This document shows positions 19,448-28,387 of a DNA stretch of 64,000 nucleotides, in pieces. Position 1 is the first letter of the stretch, and the number at the start of each line of letters is the position of its first letter. The position numbers and the translations under genes were made by a program. Source of the DNA: an uncultured Pelagibacteraceae bacterium (lineage in GTDB: Bacteria > Pseudomonadota > Alphaproteobacteria > Pelagibacterales > Pelagibacteraceae); NCBI GenBank assembly GCA_902586495.1, contig CACIHQ010000002.1, positions 40,001 to 104,000 of the forward strand, in the 5' to 3' direction. The notes below the pieces were generated by a model. It worked only from the letters and a program-made list of their open reading frames with translations. It was not told the origin of the DNA and did no database searches.

Positions 19448-20281
19448 TTACTTTTCTCGTATTTTGTCAGCCTCAAAGACACCTAGAACGTGAAAATCTT
19501 GACAATGCAAACCTAATTCCTCTAATGATTTTTTAACTTTTGCATCCTCTATATGTCCATCAAGATCACATAAAAAAAAATAAGAATCGAAGGAATTTTT
19601 TTCAGGATAACTTTGTAGTTTGGTTAAATTTACACCATTGATAGCAAAACCACCTAATGATTGATACAAGGCTGCAGGTTTGCTTTTTAATTTGAATAAA
19701 AAAGATGTAATATATTTCTTATTACCATATTCTGGTTGAAAGATATTTTTACCCATAATTAAAAACCTAGTAAGATTTCCTTCTTCATTTTCAATATTTT
19801 TTTTTATTATTTCTAATCCATAAGTTTCTGCACTTAAGGTAGATGCTATTGCCGCATTTTTACTATCTTTAATTCTAGATATCATTTCTGCTGATCCAGC
19901 AGTATCTGCTCTAACGTGTTCTATTAGATTATTTGATTTTATAAAATTTGAACATTGAGAAAGGGCTTGCGAGTGAGAGTAAACATTTTTTATGTCAGAA
20001 ATTTTTGTACCAGGGATTACTAACAAATTATGTTCAATTTTTTGAAAATATTCTGAATAAATATTTAATCGATATTTAAAAACCAAATATTCAATTCCTA
20101 TATTTCCAGTAATTCTGTTAGACTCTGGTATAATTATTTTGGAGGATGAGTCCTCAGATGCTTTTAAAAAACATTCATCAAAAGTCTTACATGGTATTAT
20201 CTTAGATTTTGGGGCAATGGATAAAGCTGCTAGATGTGAATATGCACCAAATGTGCCTTGAAAATAAATTTTTTCCATCAC
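19448..20281 (-). CDS. pheA: prephenate dehydratase
   Basis: PheA converts prephenate to phenylpyruvate for phenylalanine synthesis. The 277-residue monofunctional protein has the N-terminal FQGTFGAYSHLAA, the catalytic-loop threonine in NLTRF, and a C-terminal ACT domain (about 195-270) whose FQLQSYP-like segment suggests phenylalanine feedback. There is no chorismate mutase domain. Two Met codons open the frame. The upper start overlaps the kdsB stop by 4 bp (20278-20281), so the pair is probably co-transcribed. Confidence 0.94.
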   Translation of the reverse strand: MMEKIYFQGTFGAYSHLAALSIAPKSKIIPCKTFDECFLKASEDSSSKIIIPESNRITGNIGIEYLVFKYRLNIYSEYFQKIEHNLLVIPGTKISDIKNVYSHSQALSQCSNFIKSNNLIEHVRADTAGSAEMISRIKDSKNAAIASTLSAETYGLEIIKKNIENEEGNLTRFLIMGKNIFQPEYGNKKYITSFLFKLKSKPAALYQSLGGFAINGVNLTKLQSYPEKNSFDSYFFLCDLDGHIEDAKVKKSLEELGLHCQDFHVLGVFEADKIREK

Positions 20282-21012
20282 GATTTATATTCCATAATTT
20301 TTTTAATAGCTACAAAATCCTCTTTTGTATCTACTCCAATTGAATGTGATCTGGCAAGAGCAACATTTATTTTAATTTTGTTTTCTAAAGCTCTCAATTG
20401 TTCTAACTTATACTTAATCTCTTTGGGAGACTGTTTGTATGACACAAAATCTTTAAGGGTTCCTATTTCATAACAGTAAACACCTACATGATGATATGTA
20501 TTTAAATCCTTTTTTAAGGTTTTTCTTTTGAAGTAAATTGCCTCTGGAAAGTTTTTCTGATTCAATTCCTCTTTTGTTTTAACTTTAACCACATTTTGAT
20601 TATCATAAAGTTTTTTATCCAAAATTTTTGAAGCTAAAGTACCAATTTTGGAATTTGTATTTATCATAAGTTGATTTAGACTCCTAATATCATCAACATC
20701 AATTAAAGGCTCATCCCCTTGAAGATTCATTACTAAATCAATATTTGAAATCTCGATTTTTTGTAAGGCCTCATAAATTCTATCTGTTCCTGTATTATTT
20801 TTGCTGCTAGTTAGAACTGCCTGACCACCATTTTTTTTAACATCATCAACAATTTCTTGATTTTCAGTTGCAACTAATACATCTCCAATTTTTGCTTTTT
20901 CAGCCTTCTTAAATACGTGAGAAATGATTGATAAACCATTAATTTTTAGAAGAGGTTTTCCAGGCAACCTACTGGCAGCTAGTCTCGAAGGTATTATAAT
21001 AAGTGTTTTCAT
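20278..21012 (-). CDS. kdsB: 3-deoxy-manno-octulosonate cytidylyltransferase
   Basis: KdsB activates KDO with CTP for lipid A-core synthesis. The 244-residue protein begins with the nucleotide-binding IIPSRLAASRLPGKPL and contains MNLQGDEPLID, both diagnostic. It shows that this organism makes KDO-containing LPS, in agreement with kdsD, lptB and lptC at 26-28 kb. It is the upstream partner of pheA and diverges from the cytochrome c gene over a 109-bp spacer. Confidence 0.96.
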   Translation of the reverse strand: MKTLIIIPSRLAASRLPGKPLLKINGLSIISHVFKKAEKAKIGDVLVATENQEIVDDVKKNGGQAVLTSSKNNTGTDRIYEALQKIEISNIDLVMNLQGDEPLIDVDDIRSLNQLMINTNSKIGTLASKILDKKLYDNQNVVKVKTKEELNQKNFPEAIYFKRKTLKKDLNTYHHVGVYCYEIGTLKDFVSYKQSPKEIKYKLEQLRALENKIKINVALARSHSIGVDTKEDFVAIKKIMEYKS

Positions 21013-21121
21013 ACGTCATTGCTATTTGTTAATACACTAGAAGCAGAGGCAATAATATACATCAAATATATAAGCAATTTTTAATTTATAATGTTATACG
21101 TTCAAAATAAATTTTTATAAA

Positions 21122-21664
21122 ATGGATTCTTTTGAAATAAACAAAATAGTAGCTGCAATTTTACTTGTGGCTCTTCTTTTAATAGGTATAGGCAAATTAT
21201 CTAGCATTATTTTTTATGTTGAGAAACCTAAAACTCCAGGATACGCAGTTAATATTGAGCAGCCAGTTACTGCACAGTTAAAAACTGAGAGTGAGACACT
21301 AGAGCAAAAAATAGATATCGCAGCTTTAATGGCTATAGGAGATATTGCAACTGGAGAAAAAGTTTTTAAAAAATGTGCAGCTTGTCATTCGATCGTAAAA
21401 GGTGGAAAAAATAATATTGGGCCCGCACTTTACAATGTTGTTGGCAGAAAAGTTGGTGTTGTTAATGATTACAAATATTCCAAAGCATTGGCTGGATATG
21501 GAAAGGAATGGACTATTGAGGAATTAAATGGGTATTTGATCAAGCCTGCCAAATGGATTAAAGGAACCAAAATGGCATTTGCAGGATTGAGAAAAGAGAA
21601 AGATAGGGCTTCAGTAATTAAGTACTTGAATAAAAATTCAGACAACCCATTACCTCTACCTTAG
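21122..21664 (+). CDS. membrane-anchored cytochrome c (CycM-like)
   Basis: This is a 180-residue class I cytochrome c with an uncleaved N-terminal membrane helix (residues about 9-31), a flexible linker, and the heme site CAACH at 85-89. The probable axial methionine is in GTKMAFAGL near the C-terminus. The layout matches alphaproteobacterial CycM, which carries electrons from the bc1 complex to the aa3 oxidase while attached to the inner membrane. No oxidase gene is nearby. Its 3' end overlaps the end of argF by 9 bp. Confidence 0.9.
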   Translation: MDSFEINKIVAAILLVALLLIGIGKLSSIIFYVEKPKTPGYAVNIEQPVTAQLKTESETLEQKIDIAALMAIGDIATGEKVFKKCAACHSIVKGGKNNIGPALYNVVGRKVGVVNDYKYSKALAGYGKEWTIEELNGYLIKPAKWIKGTKMAFAGLRKEKDRASVIKYLNKNSDNPLPLP

Positions 21665-22585
21665 TTTTCCAAAGCAATAAAGTAAGATAGATTTTTGAAC
21701 ATGTACTCTGTTAAGAGCTTGTATCCACACTTTTGATTGTTTACTAGAAAATACTTTTTCATCAACTTCATCTCCTCTCGGCAAGCAGTGGAGAAAAATA
21801 CAATCTTTTTTTGCATAACGCATCAGCTTTTTATCAATCTTAAAATTTTTAAAAGTTTTTAACTTTTTTGTTTTATTTACTTTGTCATTGATAGATATAA
21901 CTTTATCAGAAAATAAAACATCTGCGTTAAAAATAGCTTTTCTAGGACTTGAATAAATATCTATCTTGTTATTATTTTTGTTTATATAGTCCATAATATT
22001 TTTATTTGGTTTATATTTTTTAGGACAACCAATCTTTAATTTAAATAAAAATTTAATTGAAGCTGCAATTAAAGAATTTAAAACATTATTACAATCCCCT
22101 ATCCATGCAATATTTAATTTGTGTATAGGCTTCTTCTTTATCTCTTCTACCGTAAAGATATCTGACAAAATCTGAGTTGGGTGAGATGAAGGGCTTAACC
22201 CATTAATTATTGGAATTGATAAATGTTTTTTGAATTCCTCTAATTTTTTATCACTATTAGTTCTCAACATAAAAGCATTACCGAAATTGGATAATATCTT
22301 GGCTGTATCCTCTATACTTTCACCACCTTTTGAGAAATGAAGCTCATTAGGTCTTAGTGTTAAAGCACTTCCTCCGAGCTGTCTTATAGCAAGATAAAAA
22401 CTTAGTCTTGTCCTCAAACTTAATTTCTCAAACATTTGAATTAATAATTTTCCTTTAAGAGGAGCATCTTTATCCACGTCAAGATGACTTAGTTTTTTTC
22501 TTAAATTTTTTCTTTTTTGTGCATCATTAATAATTTTTCTAAGATCTTTGGTCGGAATATCTTTTAAATTTATAAAATGTTTCAT
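21656..22585 (-). CDS. argF: ornithine carbamoyltransferase
   Basis: ArgF makes citrulline from ornithine and carbamoyl phosphate. I choose the start at 22585 (Met-Lys-His-Phe), just past the argD stop, giving 309 residues. An upstream Met at 22615 would lie inside argD. The carbamoyl-phosphate loop is SLRTR (56-60, normally STRTR), and the ornithine-side motif HCLPRGDE is intact. It follows argD by one nucleotide, forming an argD-argF operon as in many alphaproteobacteria. Ser-Leu in place of Ser-Thr in the loop is a mild variant. Confidence 0.94.
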   Translation of the reverse strand: MKHFINLKDIPTKDLRKIINDAQKRKNLRKKLSHLDVDKDAPLKGKLLIQMFEKLSLRTRLSFYLAIRQLGGSALTLRPNELHFSKGGESIEDTAKILSNFGNAFMLRTNSDKKLEEFKKHLSIPIINGLSPSSHPTQILSDIFTVEEIKKKPIHKLNIAWIGDCNNVLNSLIAASIKFLFKLKIGCPKKYKPNKNIMDYINKNNNKIDIYSSPRKAIFNADVLFSDKVISINDKVNKTKKLKTFKNFKIDKKLMRYAKKDCIFLHCLPRGDEVDEKVFSSKQSKVWIQALNRVHVQKSILLYCFGKLR

Positions 22586-22586
22586 T

Positions 22587-23753
22587 TTAGCTAATTTTTG
22601 AACATACAGCATCAATGATTTTTAATGCTTGATTGATTTCTTTTTTTTTAACATTTAGTGGGGGTAGAATACGAACAACATTTTCGGCTGCTCGTATGGT
22701 TAGTAATCTATTGTCCATTAATTTTTTGATAAACTTTGACTGATCTGTGTAAAGTTGAACTCCAATTAATAAACCTTTACCTCTTATTTCTTTAATAATC
22801 TTTGGATATTTTTTTTTTAAAAGATTTAAATTTAAAAAGAAATATTTTGACAATTTCTTTACATTATTTAAGAATTTTTTACTTGAAACTACATTTATTA
22901 CTGAATTCCCAACTGCCATTGCTAAAGGATTCCCACCAAAAGTTGAACCATGAGTGCCTGGTGTCATTCCAGATGCTACTTTTTTATTCATTAAAACTGC
23001 ACCAATAGGAAATCCACCACCTATTCCTTTAGCTATAGGAACGATATCCGGTTTTATTTTTGAGCTCTCAAAAGCCAGAAAATCTGCTGATCTTGAAATT
23101 CCTGTTTGAACTTCATCCACAATTAATAAAATTTTTTTTTTTGTACATAATTTTCTTAATCCTTTCAGACACCAATCAGGGACCACTTTAATTCCTCCTT
23201 CTCCCATAATTGGTTCGATCATTATCGCTGCAGTATTTTTTGTTATATTTTTTTTCAAAGATTTGTGATTTCCAAAAATAAAATGATCGAATCCAGCAAC
23301 TTTAGGTCCAAAACCTTCTACCATTTTTTTTGATCCACTTGCAAAAATTGCTGCAATAGTTCTTCCATGAAAAGAATTTTTTACACACAAAATTCTGTTT
23401 TTATGAGGTTTTCCAATTGAATAAAAATATCTTCTTGCAACTTTAATAGATGCCTCAGTGGCCTCCGCGCCACTATTTTGGAAAATTACATAATCAGCAA
23501 AAGTTTTTTGACATAATTTTTTTGCTAACTTTTCACCCTCAGGAATTTTAAATGCATTAGAAATATGCCAAAGTTTTTTAGATTGATTTTGTATTGTTTT
23601 GACTAGCTTGGGATGCGCGTGACCTAAACAATTTACAGCTATCCCTTGAACGAAATCTAAATATTTCACTCCTTTAGAGGTGTAAAGATAGCTTCCTTTA
23701 CCTTTTGTAAAAGAAATTTTTTTTCTATTATAATTTTTTGCTAAATAGCTCAT
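22587..23753 (-). CDS. argD: acetylornithine aminotransferase
   Basis: ArgD is a PLP enzyme that transaminates N-acetylglutamate semialdehyde, and often also the succinyl-diaminopimelate intermediate. This 388-residue class III aminotransferase shows QNSGAEATEAS, the LIVDEVQTG aspartate, and the PLP lysine in AKGIGGGFPIGA. The second activity would serve lysine synthesis, since dapD and dapE are in the window and no dapC was seen. It is first in the argD-argF pair and diverges from gcrA over 170 bp. Confidence 0.95.
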   Translation of the reverse strand: MSYLAKNYNRKKISFTKGKGSYLYTSKGVKYLDFVQGIAVNCLGHAHPKLVKTIQNQSKKLWHISNAFKIPEGEKLAKKLCQKTFADYVIFQNSGAEATEASIKVARRYFYSIGKPHKNRILCVKNSFHGRTIAAIFASGSKKMVEGFGPKVAGFDHFIFGNHKSLKKNITKNTAAIMIEPIMGEGGIKVVPDWCLKGLRKLCTKKKILLIVDEVQTGISRSADFLAFESSKIKPDIVPIAKGIGGGFPIGAVLMNKKVASGMTPGTHGSTFGGNPLAMAVGNSVINVVSSKKFLNNVKKLSKYFFLNLNLLKKKYPKIIKEIRGKGLLIGVQLYTDQSKFIKKLMDNRLLTIRAAENVVRILPPLNVKKKEINQALKIIDAVCSKIS

Positions 23754-23923
23754 TTAAATATTGTTTGTATAAACAAAAAAATTAAATACAAGTTGGGATT
23801 GAATATTATTCTAAATAATTCTATTCAAATAATGTTGATAACTATAAATAATATATTGTTAATTAGCATTTTTTAACAGTATATTGTGTTTAAATGTTTT
23901 CTAAATACATTATATAGTAAATT

Positions 23924-24424
23924 ATGAGCTGGACTGAAGAAAAAGTCAATAAATTGAAAGAGCTTTGGGGTAAAGGAAATACTGCAAGCCAAATAGCTGA
24001 AATAATAGGTGGAATTACTCGAAATGCTGTAATTGGAAAAGCTCACAGACTTAATCTTTCTGCTAAAATTAAAATAAAGACGAGAGCAGCTTCGTCAAAC
24101 GAAACTTATAATGCTTCTATAGAGCAAAAAAATAACAAAATTAAGAGAGGACGAAGAAGCAAATTCAAATCGTTGATTATTGAAAAAGATTTTGAACCTG
24201 AAAATCCAAAACAATTAGAGGAACTCAATGAAGATTCTTGTAAATGGCCAATTGGTCATCCAGATGAGAAAAGTTTTTATTTTTGTGGAAGAACTTCATT
24301 AAAAGATTTTTCATATTGTAAACTTCATTTGCTCTATGCTTATCAACCAAAAGGTAAAAAAGAGGATGTTGTCGATAAAGGGGAAATACCTGAATTTATT
24401 GGGAAGAAAATTAAATCTGCTTGA
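23924..24424 (+). CDS. gcrA: GcrA cell cycle regulator
   Basis: GcrA is an alphaproteobacterial transcription factor that binds sigma-70 RNA polymerase and acts at GANTC sites methylated by CcrM. The 166-residue protein begins with the diagnostic SWTEEKVNKLKELWGKG and a helix-turn-helix including GGITRNAVIGKAHRL (residues about 29-43). A basic linker follows, then the conserved cysteine-containing end with KWPIGHP and FSYCKLH. It stands alone with an AT-rich 170-bp upstream region that contains no GANTC. Retention of this regulator in a streamlined genome is notable. Confidence 0.95.
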   Translation: MSWTEEKVNKLKELWGKGNTASQIAEIIGGITRNAVIGKAHRLNLSAKIKIKTRAASSNETYNASIEQKNNKIKRGRRSKFKSLIIEKDFEPENPKQLEELNEDSCKWPIGHPDEKSFYFCGRTSLKDFSYCKLHLLYAYQPKGKKEDVVDKGEIPEFIGKKIKSA

Positions 24425-24430
24425 GTGAAT

Positions 24431-25387
24431 TTAGTTTAAATTATCTTTTTTTTTAGAATACTCACCCCCTTCTGTCCACATATAAGAATATTTTTTAACC
24501 TCATCACTGAAAATTCTTTTTGCAGGCAAACCAATATCGAAATTTGTTTTATATTTACCAGATACAATATTATCATATTTAAGTAGCCTTAATTGATCAA
24601 CTGTCAGTAAGGGGTTTGGTAATAATTGAAAAAATTTAGCCGTTAGCATTGCTAAAGGATGAGGGAAAGGAAGCAAAAGCCTTTTTTTATTGATCAATTT
24701 CAACAGAGTAACTAAAATTTCTCTGAATGAAAGTATCTGAGGACCTACACATTCAATAATATTTGAATTTACTTTTTTTGAGATTGCAAAATTGATTACA
24801 TCAGTTAAATCGGAGCAATGAATAGGAGTAAATTTTGTTTCACCATTATAATAAAGAGGGAAAACTGGTAACCTACTTAATAGTGTCATTAAATTGCAGC
24901 TGAAATTATCAGAAGATGAATAAACTATTGATGGCCTCAAGACTGTTGTGTGAGGAAATATCTTTAAAGCATTTTGTTCACCTTCTAATTTACTTTTTGC
25001 ATATTCAGAATCAACTGCCTCATTAATACCTAATGCAGAAAGATGAATAAAATGTTTTAATTTGTATTCTTTACAAAGTTTTGCGAGTAAAGATGGAAAA
25101 ATTGAATGAATGTTCTTAAAAGAATTACCATTTTTTTTTTCATATAAAATACCAATTAAATTTATACAAACATCAGTGTTTTCGAAAAGTTTTCTTATCT
25201 TATCCTCTTCAAAAATACTACACTCCTTTATTTGAATATAACCCGCATTACCCTGGGTTTTTACTAAATGGCCTTTTTGGTGTATATTCCTAGTCACCAC
25301 AGTTACGGTATAGTTATTTTTTGTTAACTTCCTGATGAGATGAGTACCAATCTGTCCTGTACCTCCCCATATCAAAATTTTTTTCAT
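24431..25387 (-). CDS. NAD(P)-binding protein of the NDUFA9/complex I assembly type
   Basis: This is an atypical short-chain dehydrogenase, 318 residues from the Met at 25387. An upstream frame to 25456 would add a low-complexity Ile-Tyr head encoded by a TA repeat and is unlikely. The nucleotide-binding loop is WGGTGQIGTHL near the N-terminus. The HLSALGI and YAKSKLEGE stretches match the NDUFA9-like family, which stabilises respiratory complex I in mitochondria and alphaproteobacteria. The YxxxK pair is present. It diverges from the RNase D-like gene by 55 bp. The specific role is inferred. Confidence 0.8.
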   Translation of the reverse strand: MKKILIWGGTGQIGTHLIRKLTKNNYTVTVVTRNIHQKGHLVKTQGNAGYIQIKECSIFEEDKIRKLFENTDVCINLIGILYEKKNGNSFKNIHSIFPSLLAKLCKEYKLKHFIHLSALGINEAVDSEYAKSKLEGEQNALKIFPHTTVLRPSIVYSSSDNFSCNLMTLLSRLPVFPLYYNGETKFTPIHCSDLTDVINFAISKKVNSNIIECVGPQILSFREILVTLLKLINKKRLLLPFPHPLAMLTAKFFQLLPNPLLTVDQLRLLKYDNIVSGKYKTNFDIGLPAKRIFSDEVKKYSYMWTEGGEYSKKKDNLN

Positions 25388-25442
25388 AATAGCAATCAAA
25401 AAATAGACATTATTATTTAGTCTTATATATATATAAATATAT

Positions 25443-26060
25443 ATGAGTAATATCAAAGTCTTTGAAAATGATTTACCTGAAGATTTAGATTTATCAAATG
25501 AAAAATTAATTGGTCTTGATAATGAAGCATTAGGTTTGGTTCTTGGGAGAGACCCACTGACTCTTGTTCAATTAGGGCTTGAGTCAAAAAATTTTTATTT
25601 AATCAAACTTAACAGGGAAACTTATCACGCACCCAATCTAGTAAAGGCTTTGTCTAACGCAAATACTCAATTTATTATGCATTATGCTAGACAGGATCTG
25701 TTATGGTTAAAATATCATTTAAGGGTCCAACCAAAAAATATCTTTTGCACAAAAGTTGCATCAAAAATAGCTAGAACAGCAAGTTCGTACCATGGTTACA
25801 AAGACTTGGTTAAAGAGTTTTGTGGAAGAGATATTTCTAAAAAAGAGCAACAAAGTGACTGGGGTGATCCAAATCTTTCTGAAAAACAAATTAAGTATGC
25901 AGCCTCAGACACTGAACATCTCTTTGAAATTAGAAATAAGTTGATTAAAATGTTAGAAAGGGAAAAAAGAATAGATCTATTTAAAAAGTCTATGGGAGTA
26001 ATACCTATCTTAGTTGATATGGAAATAGCTGGTTATAAATTATCGACTTTTGAACACTAA
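25443..26060 (+). CDS. RNase D-like 3'-5' exonuclease
   Basis: This 205-residue protein is limited to the DEDDy exonuclease domain: D26 and E28 (LDNEA), D85 (ARQDLLWL), and Y152/D156 (YAASD). It lacks the C-terminal HRDC domains of full RNase D, which is the usual short alphaproteobacterial form. The likely role is trimming of structured RNA 3' ends such as tRNA. Asn27 in DNE replaces the more common Thr or Leu. It is first in a run with kdsD (2-nt gap) and lptC, an order conserved in alphaproteobacteria. Confidence 0.9.
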   Translation: MSNIKVFENDLPEDLDLSNEKLIGLDNEALGLVLGRDPLTLVQLGLESKNFYLIKLNRETYHAPNLVKALSNANTQFIMHYARQDLLWLKYHLRVQPKNIFCTKVASKIARTASSYHGYKDLVKEFCGRDISKKEQQSDWGDPNLSEKQIKYAASDTEHLFEIRNKLIKMLEREKRIDLFKKSMGVIPILVDMEIAGYKLSTFEH

Positions 26061-26062
26061 TA

Positions 26063-27028
26063 ATGAAAAAAAATTATATCAAATTTGCCAAGGACGTAAT
26101 TAATTTAGAAATTGCTGGATTAATAAAATTGAAAAAAAGTTTAAATAGTTCTTTTAACAAGGCAGTAAATGAAATAGCTAAATGTAATTCTAAAATAATT
26201 CTTTGTGGTGTTGGTAAGAGTGGATTGATTGCAAATAAAATTGCAGCAACCTTTTCATCGATAGGAACACCCTCTTTTTTTTTATCTGCAAGTAATTCAT
26301 CTCATGGAGATCTCGGTAGCATTACTAAAAAAGATATTTTAATTTTGATCAGTTATTCTGGTGAAACTAACGAATTAAAGAATATAATTCAGTATGCCAA
26401 TAGAAATAAAATTTTATTAATTGGAATTGTTTCAAAAAAAGATTCAACATTGTATAAGGCTTCAGATATTAAATTATTAACGCCTAAAGTTAAAGAGTCA
26501 GGAGGAATAATTCCTACTTCAAGCACAACAGTTCAATTGGCTCTAGGAGATGCATTGGCAATTTCGTTAATGAAACAAAAAAAATTCAATAAATTTGATT
26601 TTAAGAAATTACATCCAGCAGGAGCATTGGGGGCAAAATTAAAAACTGTTGAGGATATAATGCTAACTGGGAAAAGAATACCTTTTGTAAATGAAAATTT
26701 AAAAATGAAAAATGCTTTAAAGATATTAAGTGACAAAAAACTTGGTATTTTGATTGTTCTCAACAAGAAAAAAAAGACTACTGGAATTATAACTGATGGC
26801 CAAATAAGACGTTTTAATCAGAAAAAACGAAATTTACTGTCTACAAGTGTTAATGAAGTGATGACTAAGAACCCAATAACTATTGAAAAAAGTGCCTTAG
26901 CTGCAAAGGCATTATCTTTAATGAATAACAAAAAAATAACATCTTTATGCGTTTTTGACAAAAAAGATAAAAAGAAAACAATTGGAGTTCTTCACGTTCA
27001 CACAATATTGCAATCAAATATATCTTAA
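26063..27028 (+). CDS. kdsD: arabinose-5-phosphate isomerase
   Basis: KdsD (KpsF/GutQ family) interconverts ribulose 5-phosphate and arabinose 5-phosphate, the first committed step toward KDO. The 321-residue protein has a sugar isomerase (SIS) domain (about 35-180) with CGVGKSG and SSHGDLGS, followed by two CBS domains (about 200-321). It lies 2 nt after the RNase D gene and directly before lptC, in an LPS synthesis and export cluster. Confidence 0.94.
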   Translation: MKKNYIKFAKDVINLEIAGLIKLKKSLNSSFNKAVNEIAKCNSKIILCGVGKSGLIANKIAATFSSIGTPSFFLSASNSSHGDLGSITKKDILILISYSGETNELKNIIQYANRNKILLIGIVSKKDSTLYKASDIKLLTPKVKESGGIIPTSSTTVQLALGDALAISLMKQKKFNKFDFKKLHPAGALGAKLKTVEDIMLTGKRIPFVNENLKMKNALKILSDKKLGILIVLNKKKKTTGIITDGQIRRFNQKKRNLLSTSVNEVMTKNPITIEKSALAAKALSLMNNKKITSLCVFDKKDKKKTIGVLHVHTILQSNIS

Positions 27029-27619
27029 ATGAATAAAGGTTTAATAATTAAAGTTTTGATAGGCCTTTTTATTATATTTTTTATATTTTTTTTTTATTTG
27101 AAATTTACAAAAGAAGAAAAAAAAGTGTCTATTGAAGAACAGCTTGTTGTTGAAAATTTAGACTCAACTACAAATATTATAAACGATGTAAATTATTCAT
27201 CAAAAGATGCAAAAGGTAATGAATATATATTGTATGCTTCTCAAGGACAAATAGACATAAATAATAGTAAGATAATTTTCCTCACTAAGGTAAAGGCAAG
27301 CGTAAATATGTTTGATGGAGAAAAAATCAAAATTAAATCGGACTATGGAAAATATAATATTGACAACAATGATACTATTTTTTCAAAAAATGTATCCATT
27401 AACTATAGGGTTAATGAAATTAATAGCGATTATGTTGATTTTTCTTTAATTAGAAATTCATTGATAATTTCAAAAAATGTTGTTTATTCAAATCAAAAAA
27501 ATATTCTAAAAGCAGATGTGGTTGAAATTGATATAATGTCAAAAAACACTAAAATATTTATGTATGATGAAAAAAAAAAAGTTAAAATAAAATCAATAAA
27601 TATTTATGGCAATAATTAA
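27029..27619 (+). CDS. lptC: LPS export protein LptC
   Basis: LptC is the bitopic inner-membrane component that passes lipopolysaccharide from LptB2FG to the periplasmic bridge. The 196-residue protein has one N-terminal membrane segment (about 6-24), then a beta-rich jellyroll-like domain whose repeating DY/IN pattern fits the LptC/OstA fold. The stop codon overlaps lptB by 14 bp. In most alphaproteobacteria lptA lies between lptC and lptB; there is no room for it here. Confidence 0.85.
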   Translation: MNKGLIIKVLIGLFIIFFIFFFYLKFTKEEKKVSIEEQLVVENLDSTTNIINDVNYSSKDAKGNEYILYASQGQIDINNSKIIFLTKVKASVNMFDGEKIKIKSDYGKYNIDNNDTIFSKNVSINYRVNEINSDYVDFSLIRNSLIISKNVVYSNQKNILKADVVEIDIMSKNTKIFMYDEKKKVKIKSINIYGNN

Positions 27620-28382
27620 AAAATTTCGAATAAAATCATTTAAAAATATAAATACAATAATAGAATTTAAGAATGTTTCATTGGCATACGGAAATAGGCT
27701 TATTCTAGACAACATAAGCTTTGGTATAAACGAGGGGCAAATTTTTGGGATGCTGGGTCCCAATGGAGTTGGTAAATCAACTATCTTCAATCTTATAACA
27801 GGATTAATCACACCGAAATACGGCAAGATATTTATTAATGGACATGATGCCACAAATTTTCCAATTTACTTAAGAACAAAGAAATTCAAAGTTGGTTATG
27901 TTCCGCAATATGGTGGTTATTTTAGTGATTTGTCATTGAATGATAATTTAAAAGCGATAAGTGAAATAGCAATTGAGGATAAAAATTTGAGAACTGAGAG
28001 AATAAATTATGTTACATCAAAGTTTGAATTAGATAATTTAAAGGAAATAAAGGCCAAACATCTTTCAGGCGGCCAAAAAAGAAAATTAGTTCTAGCGTTA
28101 GCCTTGTTAAGTGAACCAAGGGTTTTACTTCTAGATGAACCATTCGCAGCTCTCGACGTTCTTACTATTAAAATGCTTCAAGAAATAATTGTAAGTTTAC
28201 AACAAGAAAATCGTATTTCAATTTGCATTTGTGACCATCAAGCAAGAGATCTTCTTGCATGTGTTGATGTGGCGATGATCTTGAGTAATTGCAAAATTAT
28301 AGCGCAAGATACACCATCAAATTTAGTGAAAAATATAAATGCTCAAAATGCATATTTTGGTGATAGTTTCAAAATAAACTAG
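27606..28382 (+). CDS. lptB: LPS export ABC transporter ATP-binding protein LptB
   Basis: LptB is the ATPase that drives LPS extraction. The 258-residue protein has Walker A GPNGVGKST (51-59), signature LSGGQKRK, and Walker B LLLDEPFAALD. The family C-terminus follows with YFGDSF. The first 18 residues precede the usual LptB start and overlap lptC, so a slightly later start is possible. It is followed after 5 nt by aroA in the same direction. Confidence 0.94.
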   Translation: MAIIKKFRIKSFKNINTIIEFKNVSLAYGNRLILDNISFGINEGQIFGMLGPNGVGKSTIFNLITGLITPKYGKIFINGHDATNFPIYLRTKKFKVGYVPQYGGYFSDLSLNDNLKAISEIAIEDKNLRTERINYVTSKFELDNLKEIKAKHLSGGQKRKLVLALALLSEPRVLLLDEPFAALDVLTIKMLQEIIVSLQQENRISICICDHQARDLLACVDVAMILSNCKIIAQDTPSNLVKNINAQNAYFGDSFKIN

Positions 28383-28387
28383 TCAAA

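Noticed and set aside
23754-23923. Hairpin TTGTTT/AAACAA upstream of argD as a riboswitch or attenuator
   Set aside because: Six AT pairs with a four-base loop and no aptamer motif; too weak in this base composition.
25388-25456. N-terminal extension of the NDUFA9-like protein
   Set aside because: It is encoded by a TA repeat, gives a run of Ile-Tyr, and the nucleotide-binding loop starts right after the later Met.
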